Source: Demequina sediminis
GTDB taxonomy: Bacteria; Actinomycetota; Actinomycetes; Actinomycetales; Demequinaceae
DNA: 64,000 bases
Reading direction: 5' to 3'
NCBI RefSeq assembly: GCF_030296675.1
Contig: NZ_AP027736.1
Coordinates: forward strand, 1,984,001-2,048,000
Shown: piece by piece, positions 51,733 to 60,625 of the stretch
Position numbering within the stretch: position 1 is the stretch's first letter
Layout of the letters: each line of letters opens with the position of its first letter
Notes under the pieces: generated by a model
The model's input: the letters and a program-made list of their open reading frames with translations, nothing else
Databases searched by the model: none
What the model was told of the DNA's origin: nothing
Made by a program: the position numbers and the translations under genes

Positions 51733-51791
51733 TGTCGCGCGTCAGACTTAGTGGCAGGGCTGTTAGTTGAGTCCTGAACGGAGAGTCAGTC

Positions 51792-52109
51792 ATGGGAAGA
51801 CCCCCGCAGATCCCCGCGGAGAAGAAGACCAGGATCGTCCTGGCGGTGCTGGCTGGCGAGCTGTCGATCGCTGAGGCCGCTCGCAAGGAGAAGGTCTCGG
51901 AGCAGTCGATCGGGCGGTGGAAGGCCGACTTCCTCGAGGCCGGCAAGAGCGCCCTCACGACAGGCCGCACGGGCCCGTCGACCCGAGAGCAACAGCTTGA
52001 GGCTGAGGTCACTGAGCTGACCCAGGCCCTTGGCGAGGCGGCGGTCGAGATCCGGGTGTGGAGGAAGTCCGCCGAGGGCCGCTTGGGCCCTTCACGGACC
52101 TCGAGATGA
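51792..52109 (+). CDS. IS3-type transposase OrfA
   Basis: 105 residues with a helix-turn-helix (LSIAEAARKEKVSEQSIGRWKADFL) and a C-terminal coil. orfB overlaps by 52 bp in the -1 frame, suggesting programmed frameshifting. Confidence 0.88.
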   Translation: MGRPPQIPAEKKTRIVLAVLAGELSIAEAARKEKVSEQSIGRWKADFLEAGKSALTTGRTGPSTREQQLEAEVTELTQALGEAAVEIRVWRKSAEGRLGPSRTSR

Positions 52110-53056
52110 TCCGCGTGGAGGCGGGCATGTCGACCTCGAGGTTCTGCGAGATCTTCGACATGCCCGAGCGGACGTGGCGGCGATGGCAGGCCCGTGCGCG
52201 TGCAGGCGAGATGGTGAAGGGTCCGTGGCCGCAGCCGGCCCGCACGATGGTGCGCGAGCACGTCGTGACTCACGCGACCGCGCACCCGGCGTGGGGGCAT
52301 CGCAAGATCTGGGCGCTGGTGCGCCACGACGGCGTGCGCACGTCCGAGGCGACCGTGTTGCGCACGCTGCGCGACGAGGGACTGCTGCTGCCGGCCCACT
52401 ATCAGCGTGAACGCAAGCAGCTCGCACAGCGGCGCAAGGCGGCGTTCGCGACCGATCCCACGGGTCCGAACCAGGTGTGGCAGCTGGACTTCAGCGAGTT
52501 CGAGACCACCGCGGGCGGCACCTGGCGCATCGCCGCATGCAGGGACTACTGGTCCACGTTCGAGTTCGACGCTCACGTGTCACCAACCGCGAACATGTTC
52601 GACGCGATCGCCGCGGTCGAGAAGGCCCTGGCCGAGGCCGAGTGGATGTTGGGTCGACCCCTGCGGGACATGGCGGTGGAGGACCGCGAGACGGGTCTGC
52701 TGACTCCGGTGGTGACGATCGTGACGGACAACGGCGGCCCGTTCCGTTCCTTCACGTTCGAGGCGTTCATCGCCGCCCATCCTGAGCTGCGACACGTCCG
52801 CACTCGCGTCCGCACGCCCGGCCAGAACGGCTCGCGTGAGCGTGGCTTCGGGTCGATGAAGTACGAGTGGCTGTACCGCCACGAGATCGATGACGCCCTG
52901 GACCTCGTCGCGCAGATCGAGGCGTATCGCGCCGATTACAACCACGTGCGACCTCATGAGGCGATCGCCTGGAACAGACCCGCCGAGGTCCACCAGGGGC
53001 TGGCCGACCCGACCATCCCCACCTTTGAAGCCGAAGAAATCCTGCCAACAACTTGA
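52058..53056 (+). CDS. IS3-type transposase OrfB (DDE integrase)
   Basis: 332 residues. Catalytic Asp144 (WQLDFSEFE), Asp224 (VTDNGGPF) and Glu261 (NGSRERGFG). The stop codon lies inside the right inverted repeat. Appears intact. Confidence 0.92.
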   Translation: MEEVRRGPLGPFTDLEMIRVEAGMSTSRFCEIFDMPERTWRRWQARARAGEMVKGPWPQPARTMVREHVVTHATAHPAWGHRKIWALVRHDGVRTSEATVLRTLRDEGLLLPAHYQRERKQLAQRRKAAFATDPTGPNQVWQLDFSEFETTAGGTWRIAACRDYWSTFEFDAHVSPTANMFDAIAAVEKALAEAEWMLGRPLRDMAVEDRETGLLTPVVTIVTDNGGPFRSFTFEAFIAAHPELRHVRTRVRTPGQNGSRERGFGSMKYEWLYRHEIDDALDLVAQIEAYRADYNHVRPHEAIAWNRPAEVHQGLADPTIPTFEAEEILPTT

Positions 53057-53065
53057 CGCGGGACA

Positions 53066-53172
53066 CCGACGATACCGACGAGTGGGTCCATCACGGCTGC
53101 GACGTGAATGTCTTTGTGGGTGTCGACACCCACGACGACGTGCCTGGACCGCGGCTGTTCCGGTGACTCCAT
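53066..53172 (-). pseudogene. IS110-family transposase, N-terminal fragment
   Basis: The first 36 residues of an IS110 DEDD recombinase (HVVVGVDTHKDIHVAAVMD) with ATG 53172, cut exactly at the right end of the IS3-like element. The remainder is not found on its left side, so a deletion followed the insertion. Confidence 0.85.
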
Positions 53173-53372
53173 TTCTGTCCTCCTCAATGCGAGCTAGCGT
53201 GGGATACACGCTGTCGCCGGCGGGTGGACAGGACTGTCACGGGGACGCTTCGAGGTGTTGCTCCATGCTCCTATCAGGTCACACCCGTCCGGCGGCAGCG
53301 CTTGCTGCGTGCCCGGCCGGGCGGTCGACAGATCAACGCAAAGACACCACTCGGGTCAGTCGCCAGCAAGGG

Positions 53373-54086
53373 TCAGACCGCGTCGGCCAGGACTTCCCCA
53401 TCCTCGCTGGACGGGACCAGAACAGCCTGACAGTCGCCCGCAGCACCGACGCGGCCCATCGAGCCGACCATGCCGTGACGGTTCAGCGCCTTGGCCATCT
53501 TCCTCGAACGAAACTGGCTACCGCGGTCGGCATGCAGGATGCAGCCGGCGACGTCACCGCGTGTTGCGACGGCGATCTTGAGGGCATCGACGGCGAGTTC
53601 GGCGGGCATCCGATCGGCGATCGAGTAGCCCACGATCCGGCCCGAGAAGACGTCTTTGATCGCACAGCAGTACAACTTGCCTTCAGCCGTCCAGTGTTCC
53701 GTGATGTCGGTCAGCCACACCCGGTTGGGTGCGTCCGCGGTGAAGACCCGCTGCACGAGGTCGTCGAACACGGGCGGGCCGGAGCGTTTGCCCTTGCCGC
53801 GCCTTCGTCGCTGCGCCGCCGACGTGATGCCCGACTGGGAGCACAGCTTCCATGCCGTCCGTCGGCTCATCCGCCAGCCGGCACTGCTGGCCTCACCAGC
53901 CAGGAACCGGTAGCCGAACGTCGGATCGTCCGTGTGGGCGTCCCACAGGGCGTTGACGCGGTGAGCCTGTACCCACTCGGAATCGGTCACGGGATTGGCC
54001 AGCCACCGGTAGTACGGCTGGCGAGCGAGCTTGAGGACCCGGCACGTCACCGCAACGGGGATCCCGTCGGCGGCGAGCTCTTTCAC
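53373..54086 (-). pseudogene. IS3-family OrfB, 3'-truncated
   Basis: Homology runs from GTG 54086 (HTH_21, LTDITEHW, LHADRGSQF catalytic aspartates) to NRHGMVGSMGRVGAAGD. There the sequence departs and ends DCQAVLVPSSEDG, losing the catalytic Glu and the C-terminal 70 or so residues. It should be inactive. Confidence 0.88.
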
Positions 54087-54391
54087 GAGCGGGTAGAACC
54101 TTTTCCCGGCAGCTGCGCCTGGGACAGGTAGGCGGCCGCGCGTCGCAGCACTTCGTTCTCCTGCTCAAGGAGCTTGATGCGCTTCTTCAGTTCACGGGTC
54201 TGGGCCGCATCGGCGGCCGTCAGGCCGCTCTTACGGCCAGTCTCGACATCATCGGAGCGCAACCAGTTCTGCAGGCATGTCTGGGAGATCCCGAAGTCGT
54301 GGGCGATCTGCTTGATCGTCACGCCAGCCTCACGGCGACGAGCGACAGCAATCACATCATCACGGAACTCTTTGGGGTAGGGCTTGAGCAC
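54083..54391 (-). CDS. IS3-family transposase OrfA
   Basis: 102 residues: KPYPKEFRDDVIAVARRRE, a helix-turn-helix IKQIAHDFGISQTCLQNWLR and a coil (KKRIKLLEQENEVLRRAAAYL). The stop overlaps the orfB start (GTGA). Confidence 0.92.
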   Translation of the reverse strand: MLKPYPKEFRDDVIAVARRREAGVTIKQIAHDFGISQTCLQNWLRSDDVETGRKSGLTAADAAQTRELKKRIKLLEQENEVLRRAAAYLSQAQLPGKGSTRS

Positions 54392-54441
54392 AGGTCACAT
54401 CCTTCCAGCAGCACCATCCGGCACCACAGATCAGATGTCAC

Positions 54442-55086
54442 CTAACCGTTCACCACGCCCAAGGCGGTGGCGATCACCCCGGTGACGGGCATCCGCGCGA
54501 TCCCGCCGCGCCCGACCCTGGTGGCCGCGACCCGTTCCTCCAGCATGGTCATCGTGTCGCGCATCGCCGTGTGATGGGCCTGCGCAATCAGCGATTGCGT
54601 CCCGGCATCGGCGACACCCCACACTGCGCTCAGCGACTTCGGCGGTGAGAACGTCAGATCGAAGCCTGCAACCGCGGTGCGCGACTTCTTCGCAACCTCC
54701 TCCTCACGGATGCGTTCGATGGCGTCCTGCCGTTGCGCGCCGGTCAACGACGAATCCAGCCGTGCAACCCTCGCTGCAATCCGCTCGCGCGGGGGTCGCA
54801 ACCGCGGATATGGCGACCCGAGCTTCTCCCCGGTCACTGGATGGACACCCTCGCCGAGCAGCCGGGCGAGGTGCTCCTCGGTCACAGTGTCGCCGTCCGC
54901 GAGGGCCGGACCCTGGCCGGTGTCGAGGCTGGACAGGCCCGTGCCAAGCCACGTTCCTGGAGGGCAGCCGGACTCGGTGTAGTAGCGGGTCAGAGGGGTG
55001 CCCATGTCCCGCTCGCCGTCGCCCGCGGCGACCGACTTCAACAGGTATTCGTACCCGCGGCCCGACGACATCACGCGGATCGTCAT
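54442..55086 (-). pseudogene. MobF/TrwC-type relaxase, N-terminal fragment
   Basis: About 210 residues of a conjugative relaxase. The Tyr pair RYYTESGCPPG near the start is followed by VAGFDLTFSPPKSLSAVWGV. The gene is cut by the IS3 element just before the three-His metal site, so it cannot nick DNA. It marks this segment as derived from a conjugative plasmid or element. Start ATG 55086 (MTIRVMSSGRGYEY); six bases upstream is an alternative. Confidence 0.88.
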
Positions 55087-55098
55087 CACCACGGCCGA

Positions 55099-55125
55099 CC
55101 CCTTCCGAGACGATCTCGGAAGGGG
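55099..55125. other. Perfect hairpin upstream of the relaxase fragment
   Basis: 12-bp stem CCCCTTCCGAGA with CGA loop, directly upstream of the relaxase start. It is either a terminator or part of an old oriT. The rest of 55126-55685 shows only a small GCCCCTCGGGGC hairpin near 55369 and no supported gene. Confidence 0.6.
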
Positions 55126-55685
55126 CCGCCTCAGCGGTCAGGTGCGCCCGGCACGCCCGCTCTGCACCCTTGGTGCCAACCGTGTGGGGGAACCTCAGGA
55201 CTCGGATCCGGCCTGCAACGTCAAGCACCCCCGCGAACCTGACTTGTCCTGTCTGACCTCACGGAGCCGGGGGCCCCGCCGGCTACGTCCTCTCCGGCCT
55301 ACCGCATGGGCTCCCTCGCGTGTCTCTCGTGAACGGCGTGGGTGCTCGTGACCGGTCCTCTCTCAGGTGCTGGCGCCCCTCGGGGCTTTTCGCCCGGACC
55401 GCTATGAAGGGCCGGCTGCGCTTCTATAGGGGCCGCTGGAGAGTCCGGTGTCCTGTGAACTGCTCCGGCGCACGAAGGCAGTGGGAGACGATCCCGGTTC
55501 TGCGCAGCCAGACGGCCGACGCTGTTGCTGGCACTGCCGATCTTGATCGGACCTTCATGGTTCGACGATCGGGCATTGACCCCGACACACGAGACTGAAG
55601 GCTCGATGTCTGCGACGGGTGGTGACAGCTCGATCGTGACGACTTCTGGTGGAAGCCGCATGCACAGGATGAGGAGCGAGATCTT

Positions 55686-56300
55686 TTGAGTACGAAGACG
55701 AAGTTGACGGCCGTAGTCGGGGCAGCGACGCTGGCGATTGTGCTGGCGGCCTGCGGGTCGCAGTCTGAACCATCCGGGGCCGAGGAGTCGCCGACTGCGG
55801 ACTCGACTCAGACCGGTACAGCGGTCGAGCACAACGAGGCCGATACCGAGTTCGTGCAGATGATGATCGTCCATCACGAGGGCGCGATCGAGATGGCCGA
55901 CCTCATCGTGGAGCGGGCCAGCACCGAGCAGGTGCGCGAACTGGGTGAGCGGGTCCGCGATGCCCAAGGTCCTGAGATCGAGCAGATGACCGGCTGGCTG
56001 GAGTCCTGGGGCGAGGAGCTGCCCTCCGACATGGACCACGGCGGGATGGACCACGGCGGCATGGACATGGGAGGCATGGATCAGCAGCAGGCGATGGAGG
56101 CCCTGGGGAACGCCGACGGCGCCGAGGTTGACCAGCTGTTCCTGGAGCTGATGATCGAGCACCACCGCGGGGCCATCGAGATGGCACAGGATCAGATCGA
56201 CAACGGTCAGAACACGGACGCGATCGCTCTGGCCGAGGACATCATCGCGGCACAGGAAGCGGAGATCGCTGAGATGGAGCAGATGCTCGAGGGATCTTGA
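55686..56300 (+). CDS. DUF305 lipoprotein
   Basis: 204 residues from TTG 55686. The lipobox LAAC ends at Cys23. Two DUF305 halves contain FVQMMIVHHEGAIEMA and FLELMIEHHRGAIEMAQ, with a Met/His-rich segment DHGGMDHGGMDMGGMD between them. The His/Met pattern is typical of extracytoplasmic copper binding. First gene of the copper island. Confidence 0.9.
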   Translation: MSTKTKLTAVVGAATLAIVLAACGSQSEPSGAEESPTADSTQTGTAVEHNEADTEFVQMMIVHHEGAIEMADLIVERASTEQVRELGERVRDAQGPEIEQMTGWLESWGEELPSDMDHGGMDHGGMDMGGMDQQQAMEALGNADGAEVDQLFLELMIEHHRGAIEMAQDQIDNGQNTDAIALAEDIIAAQEAEIAEMEQMLEGS

Positions 56301-56463
56301 CTGTAGCACCCTGTCGCAACGTTGCCGGTGCATCGCAGCGTGACGTGCTTCATCGAATGTTGATCGAACCCCGACCGGTTGCGTGGAACGCGGGGACGAA
56401 CATGGGCCCGACCGCAAGTTCGCGCGCCGGTGCGAGAAGGTCGAGACGAGATCGGAGGGCCCC

Positions 56464-56646
56464 GTGAGTCCAGCAAGTACGACCGTGCCACGCGTCACCG
56501 TGGTGTCGGCACCAGCGTGCCACTTCTGCGAGGACGCCGACCAGGCTCTGGCGAAACTGGAGGGTGAGTTCGTGATTGCTGTCGAGCACGTCGCGCTCGA
56601 CAGTGACGCCGACGAGCTGCTCGACATCGCCCTCGACAACCTCTAG
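56464..56646 (+). CDS. Thioredoxin/glutaredoxin-like short protein
   Basis: 60 residues from GTG 56464. CxxC active site in APACHFCEDADQAL. It ends after about 60 residues (IALDNL) while the family has 80-90, so the C-terminal half is missing and activity is doubtful. Confidence 0.65.
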   Translation: MSPASTTVPRVTVVSAPACHFCEDADQALAKLEGEFVIAVEHVALDSDADELLDIALDNL

Positions 56647-56687
56647 CCCACCCACCCCCGCTCACCGACACCCCGATGGAGGACACG

Positions 56688-56852
56688 ATGACCACCTGTT
56701 GCCGCGAGAACTCGCCTGACCGAACGCCCGCCGCGGACCGGCAGTGCTGCGGTGCCCACGCCGCCACGCAGTCGCCCACCGGCCAGGACGCCTGCTGCAT
56801 GACGCCCGACGGCTCGGAGCGCCTCAGCGAAGCCTCCGACCGAGCGACCTAA
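56688..56852 (+). CDS. Small Cys-pair peptide
   Basis: 54 residues. Three CC pairs (TTCCREN, RQCCGAH, DACCMTP) are spaced about 17 residues apart, with no hydrophobic segment. A preceding GGAGGACACG supplies a ribosome site. It may be a metal-binding peptide; no family recognised. Confidence 0.6.
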   Translation: MTTCCRENSPDRTPAADRQCCGAHAATQSPTGQDACCMTPDGSERLSEASDRAT

Positions 56853-56879
56853 CCGGCGGCAGCCTCACCACAGGAGCAC

Positions 56880-57695
56880 ATGATGCGACCGATCCTCTTC
56901 TCCGTCCTCGGCCTGGACATCCAGACCTACGGTGTCAGCAAGGCGTTGGCGGCGCTGCTCGGCGCCTTCCTGCTCGGACGTGCCTTCGAGCGCCTCGGCC
57001 TGAAGAAGGATGACGCTCACGCACTGGTCCTCTGGGCGACGGTCTGGGGGTTCGTGGGTGCGAAGATCTACCACCTGCTCGAGAACCTGCCGAATCTCAC
57101 CTGGCATCATCTGGGCGGAACCGGGTTCACCTGGTACGGCGGACTGCTGGCTGGTGTCGCCTCCGCGCTCATCGTCATCCGCCGTAGGCGCCTGCCCGTC
57201 GCTGCTGTCGCCGATGCGGCCGCCATCCCGTTGACCCTGGCCTACGGTGTCGGCCGTCTCGGGTGCTGGTTCTCTGGTGACGGCACCTACGGCAGGCCCA
57301 CCACACTTCCGTGGGGCATGACGGTCTCCGACGGTGCGGTTCCGACCGACGTGCCCGTCCACCCCACGCCCCTCTACGAAGCTCTCGCGGCGGTTCTGAT
57401 CGCGGCTGTGCTGTGGAGGCTGGCCCGCCGTCAACGGCCACCCCTGACGATCTTCGCCGGCTACATGATCCTCAGCGGTGGTGCCCGGTTCGCAGTCGAG
57501 TTCCTGCGCATCAACGACCCGGCGCTCTTGGGCCTGACCCAGCCACAGCTGTGGTCGATCGCCAGCGTGCTCGCCGGTGCCGTCCTGATCGCCATTGTCC
57601 GCCGACGCAACCCGCAGGACATCGACGCATCACCTGTGGCAGCGCCCGGTCGCTCACTCGCGCCAGGAGATCTCTCGTCCTCGACCCCCTCCTGA
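56880..57695 (+). CDS. Prolipoprotein diacylglyceryl transferase paralogue (Lgt family)
   Basis: 271 residues with about seven membrane helices. Lgt-like features are GGTGFTWYGGLLAG, GRLGCWFSGDGTYG (an altered form of the Lgt signature, Cys for Asn) and HPTPLYEA. These paralogues are found in metal-resistance islands; whether they modify lipoproteins such as the DUF305 protein is unknown. Start ATG 56880 or 56883. Confidence 0.82.
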   Translation: MMRPILFSVLGLDIQTYGVSKALAALLGAFLLGRAFERLGLKKDDAHALVLWATVWGFVGAKIYHLLENLPNLTWHHLGGTGFTWYGGLLAGVASALIVIRRRRLPVAAVADAAAIPLTLAYGVGRLGCWFSGDGTYGRPTTLPWGMTVSDGAVPTDVPVHPTPLYEALAAVLIAAVLWRLARRQRPPLTIFAGYMILSGGARFAVEFLRINDPALLGLTQPQLWSIASVLAGAVLIAIVRRRNPQDIDASPVAAPGRSLAPGDLSSSTPS

Positions 57696-57887
57696 CCCGG
57701 CAGAGATGCTCCGCCAGACGAGAAGTTCTCAGGACGGGAGCACGTCCACGCGGCGCGCGGTGCAAGCCCGGAGCGCCGCCCGAGACCCGCACGTCGCAGT
57801 CACGCCGTCGCTGTTTCCCACCCATGGCGCCTACGAGGAAGGTCGCGCTGACTGCCCTTTGCGGGGGTGAGCAGACACACTGGAGTC

Positions 57888-58601
57888 ATGAGTACCTCCC
57901 CTTCCTCCGGTCGCCGTGCCCTGGTTGTCGACGATGAGCAGGCACTGGCGCGTGTGCTGGCCGGCTATCTGGAACGGGACGGTTTCGAGGTCGACCTCGC
58001 CTTCGACGGGCACTCCGCGGTGGAGCTGGCCCGGCAGGGCGACCCGGTGGTGGTCGTGCTCGACCTGGGCCTGCCGGGCATGGATGGGATAGAGGTTTGC
58101 CGGCAGGTCCGCACCTTCTCGGACTGCTACATCCTCATGCTCACCGCACGTGCCGAGGAGATCGACACGTTGATCGGGCTGTCGGTCGGGGCCGATGACT
58201 ACATGACCAAACCGTTCAGCACCCGCGAGCTCATCGCCCGGATCGGCGTCATGCTGCGACGACCCCGCGGCACAGGACCCCAAGACGCCGCCCACGAGCC
58301 CCTGAGGTTCGGCGCGTTGAGTATTGACGTGCTGGGACGCGAGGTGCATCTCGACGGCGAGCCGGTGGCGTTGACGCGTACGGAGTTCGACGTGCTGGCC
58401 GCACTGGCGGCCAATCCCCGGCAGGTGTTCACGCGCCAAGCGTTGATCAACGTGGTGTGGGGTGGGGACTGGGTGGGCGATGAGCATCTGGTGGACGTGC
58501 ACATCCTGCACATTCGCCAGAAGCTCGCCGACAGCGCCACGGAACAGAAGTACGTCCGCACGATGCGCGGCGTCGGGTACCGGATGGGCACCGGCCAGTA
58601 A
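57888..58601 (+). CDS. OmpR-family response regulator
   Basis: 237 residues. Receiver with phospho-acceptor Asp59 (VVVLDLGLPG) and Lys in TKPFSTRE. The winged-helix output ends ILHIRQKLAD...RGVGYRMG. It is expected to activate the neighbouring metal genes. A separate 190-bp gap precedes it. Confidence 0.94.
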   Translation: MSTSPSSGRRALVVDDEQALARVLAGYLERDGFEVDLAFDGHSAVELARQGDPVVVVLDLGLPGMDGIEVCRQVRTFSDCYILMLTARAEEIDTLIGLSVGADDYMTKPFSTRELIARIGVMLRRPRGTGPQDAAHEPLRFGALSIDVLGREVHLDGEPVALTRTEFDVLAALAANPRQVFTRQALINVVWGGDWVGDEHLVDVHILHIRQKLADSATEQKYVRTMRGVGYRMGTGQ

Positions 58602-58639
58602 GCGCTCGAGAGACTTCGGGGCGCGCACGTGGGATCGCT

Positions 58640-59755
58640 GTGCGCCTGATCATCGCGATGGCCCTGGTGATCCTCGCCGGGGGAATCACGGCTCTGCTGG
58701 TCGCGGCTCTGGTGGGCCCGGTGTTCTTCCACCGCCACCTGATCGAGGTGGAGAACTCTCCCGGGACGACCTTCGAGCACGCCGAAGCCGCTTTCATCTC
58801 GGCCAGCACGCTGACCCTCGCCATCGCCCTGGGGGCCTCCGTGGTGACATCGCTGGCCGCCAGCCTGATCCTGGCCCGCCGGATCGGCACCTCGCTGGGC
58901 ACCATGTCCACCGCCGCCGCGCAGGTCGCCGCAGGGCGGTTCGAGGCCCGCGTCGCACAGCCAAGGGTCGGTGCGGAGTTCGATGAGCTGGCCGACGCCT
59001 TCAACGATATGGCCGCCCACCTCGATCACGACGAGGACCTACGACGCCGACTGATGGCCGACGTCGACCACGAGCTACGCACCCCGGTCACCACAATCTC
59101 CGCCACCGTGGACGCCCTGGAGGACGGGGTGCAGGAGCTGAGCCCGCAGACCGTCGAGGTCCTGCGCACCCAGGCCTCACGCCTGACTCGCCTGGCCGCC
59201 GACCTCGCCGCCGTCACCCGGGCCGAGACCGGCGACCTGCACCTGGACCGGCAGCCGGTAGCGCCGGAAGAGTTGCTGGAGGTGGCCGCGCAGTCCGCCC
59301 GCGACCGGTATGCCGCCACCGGCGTCACCCTGGTCGTCGAAGCTGGCCCACACCTGCCCGTGGTGTCGGTGGACGCCGACCGGTTCGGGCAGGTCCTGGC
59401 CAACCTGCTGGACAACGCGCTACGCCACACCCCCAACGGCGGCCGGGTCACCCTGGGCGCGAGCCGCCACGGCGCCGGTGTGCGGCTGGTGGTGACCGAT
59501 ACCGGCGAGGGCATCGACCCCGTCCATCTGCCCCACCTGTTCGAGCGCTTCTACCGCGTCGACACCGCCCGCGACCGAGACCACGGCGGCTCAGGTATCG
59601 GACTCAGCATCACCCGGGCGCTCGTACACGCCCACGGCGGCACGATCACCGCCCACAGCGCCGGCACCGGCACCGGCACCAGGTTCGTCATCGACCTCCC
59701 CGCAGCGGCAGCGACCACCGCCGCGAGCGATCGGTACGCCGCCGATCTTCAGTGA
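58640..59755 (+). CDS. Sensor histidine kinase
   Basis: 371 residues from GTG 58640. Two membrane helices (about 8-28 and 56-79) flank a short 27-residue outer loop. A HAMP region, the H-box DVDHELRTPV (His144) and ATPase motifs LDNALRHTPNGG, DTGEGI and GGSGIGLSI follow. The small outer loop argues against a large ligand domain; a metal or membrane signal is likely. Pairs with the regulator 38 bp upstream. Confidence 0.93.
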   Translation: MRLIIAMALVILAGGITALLVAALVGPVFFHRHLIEVENSPGTTFEHAEAAFISASTLTLAIALGASVVTSLAASLILARRIGTSLGTMSTAAAQVAAGRFEARVAQPRVGAEFDELADAFNDMAAHLDHDEDLRRRLMADVDHELRTPVTTISATVDALEDGVQELSPQTVEVLRTQASRLTRLAADLAAVTRAETGDLHLDRQPVAPEELLEVAAQSARDRYAATGVTLVVEAGPHLPVVSVDADRFGQVLANLLDNALRHTPNGGRVTLGASRHGAGVRLVVTDTGEGIDPVHLPHLFERFYRVDTARDRDHGGSGIGLSITRALVHAHGGTITAHSAGTGTGTRFVIDLPAAAATTAASDRYAADLQ

Positions 59756-59852
59756 GACTTCATAGAGCGACCGTCTCTTCTTGATCCACCTGGCCCAGGC
59801 TGGAAGCAAGCCACCGGTGGGGACCCACCGGGGTCAGGGCAAGGAGACCGTG

Positions 59853-60127
59853 ATGGGCCTGTGGTGCAACCAGATGGGCGTGGGCGGCTGGGTCGCGATG
59901 ATCGCGCTGTGGGTCGCTGTGTTGGCCGTGGTCATCTGGGCGGTGTGCCGGATGTTCCCCACCCCCATCAGCGGGCCGACCGCGACGTCGACCCGCAGGC
60001 GCTCCTAGATGCCCGCCTCGCCTCGGGCGAGGTGGACCCCGAGACCTACCGGACACTGCAGTCCCACCTCGCCTACTCCCCCCACTTGGCCGACCCTGAG
60101 CCGGTCACGACGAAAGGACCACGATGA
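59853..60127 (+). CDS. SHOCT-type small membrane protein
   Basis: About 91 residues. One membrane helix (WVAMIALWVAVLAVVIWAV) then a SHOCT-like tail (DPQALLDARLASGEVDPETYRTL). A G3 run at 59973-59975 should be G4; uncorrected the protein stops at 60008 after 51 residues. AAGGAG precedes ATG 59853. The stop overlaps the next gene (ATGA). Confidence 0.85.
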
Positions 60128-60369
60128 AGCACCACCTCAAGCACATGGCCATCGGCGCGGTCGTCATCCTCGCCGTCCTGCTGGCTTTCGGCGTCGATCT
60201 CGGCCAGGCGTTGCCGTACGCGATCCTGCTGGCCTGCCCCTTGGGGATGGTCGCGATGATGTTCTTCATGAACCGACAAGGCGGTCACAACCACGGCGGC
60301 TCCACGGGCCAGGACGCGGGGCACGAGCACACCACGCCGACCCGTGAGGATCACGAACGCATCCCCTGA
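60124..60369 (+). CDS. DUF2933 small membrane protein
   Basis: 81 residues. Two hydrophobic helices and a His-rich C-terminus (QGGHNHGGSTGQDAGHEH). Such proteins accompany copper genes; the His tail may bind metal. Confidence 0.85.
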   Translation: MKHHLKHMAIGAVVILAVLLAFGVDLGQALPYAILLACPLGMVAMMFFMNRQGGHNHGGSTGQDAGHEHTTPTREDHERIP

Positions 60370-60563
60370 GGCCATCCCGCGAGCCGTCGGCCCTTCCGTT
60401 CCGGCCGGCGCGGGCGTAGCCGCTGACCCCCTGCAGCGCGCACGCCCGCGCCGGCCTCGTCATTCCTTCAGAACGCGCAACGCATGTCCCGCAGATCCGT
60501 CGCCTTCATCGAATCTCCATCGATCTGTTAGGGCAGCGCAGGGTCTACGCGCTTACCGTCATA

Positions 60564-60582
60564 GATACCCCCACCGGGCATC
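60564..60582. promoter_or_regulatory. CsoR-like operator dyad upstream of the copper ATPase
   Basis: GATACCC-CCACC-GGGCATC, 6 of 7 arm positions matched, 44 bp before the ATG. The C/G-rich dyad resembles CsoR operators and a csoR gene lies downstream. It lies in the 60370-60625 gap, where no gene is seen. Confidence 0.45.
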
Positions 60583-60625
60583 CGAGGGGTTCGAGCCATC
60601 TGGCCCAACAGGAAGGAACGACGTC

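Larger units (their letters stand above)
51733..53065 (+). mobile_element. IS3-like insertion sequence, 1,333 bp
   Basis: Imperfect inverted repeats of about 25 bp at 51733-51758 and 53041-53065 (both begin TGTC, end GGCAGG inward). They enclose two overlapping transposase genes. The right end interrupts an IS110 gene. Confidence 0.8.
53373..54440 (-). mobile_element. Truncated IS3-family element
   Basis: orfA and a truncated orfB. The 5' end lies near 54430-54440 where it interrupts the relaxase gene; the 3' end is lost. Approximate bounds. Confidence 0.7.

Noticed and set aside
53224..53581. Short open frames between the IS110 and IS3 remnants
   Set aside because: No ribosome site or domain; they cross the junctions of two decayed elements.
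55299..56639. 446-codon minus-strand frame across the DUF305 gene
   Set aside because: It is antisense to a lipoprotein gene with clear motifs and contains no recognisable domain.
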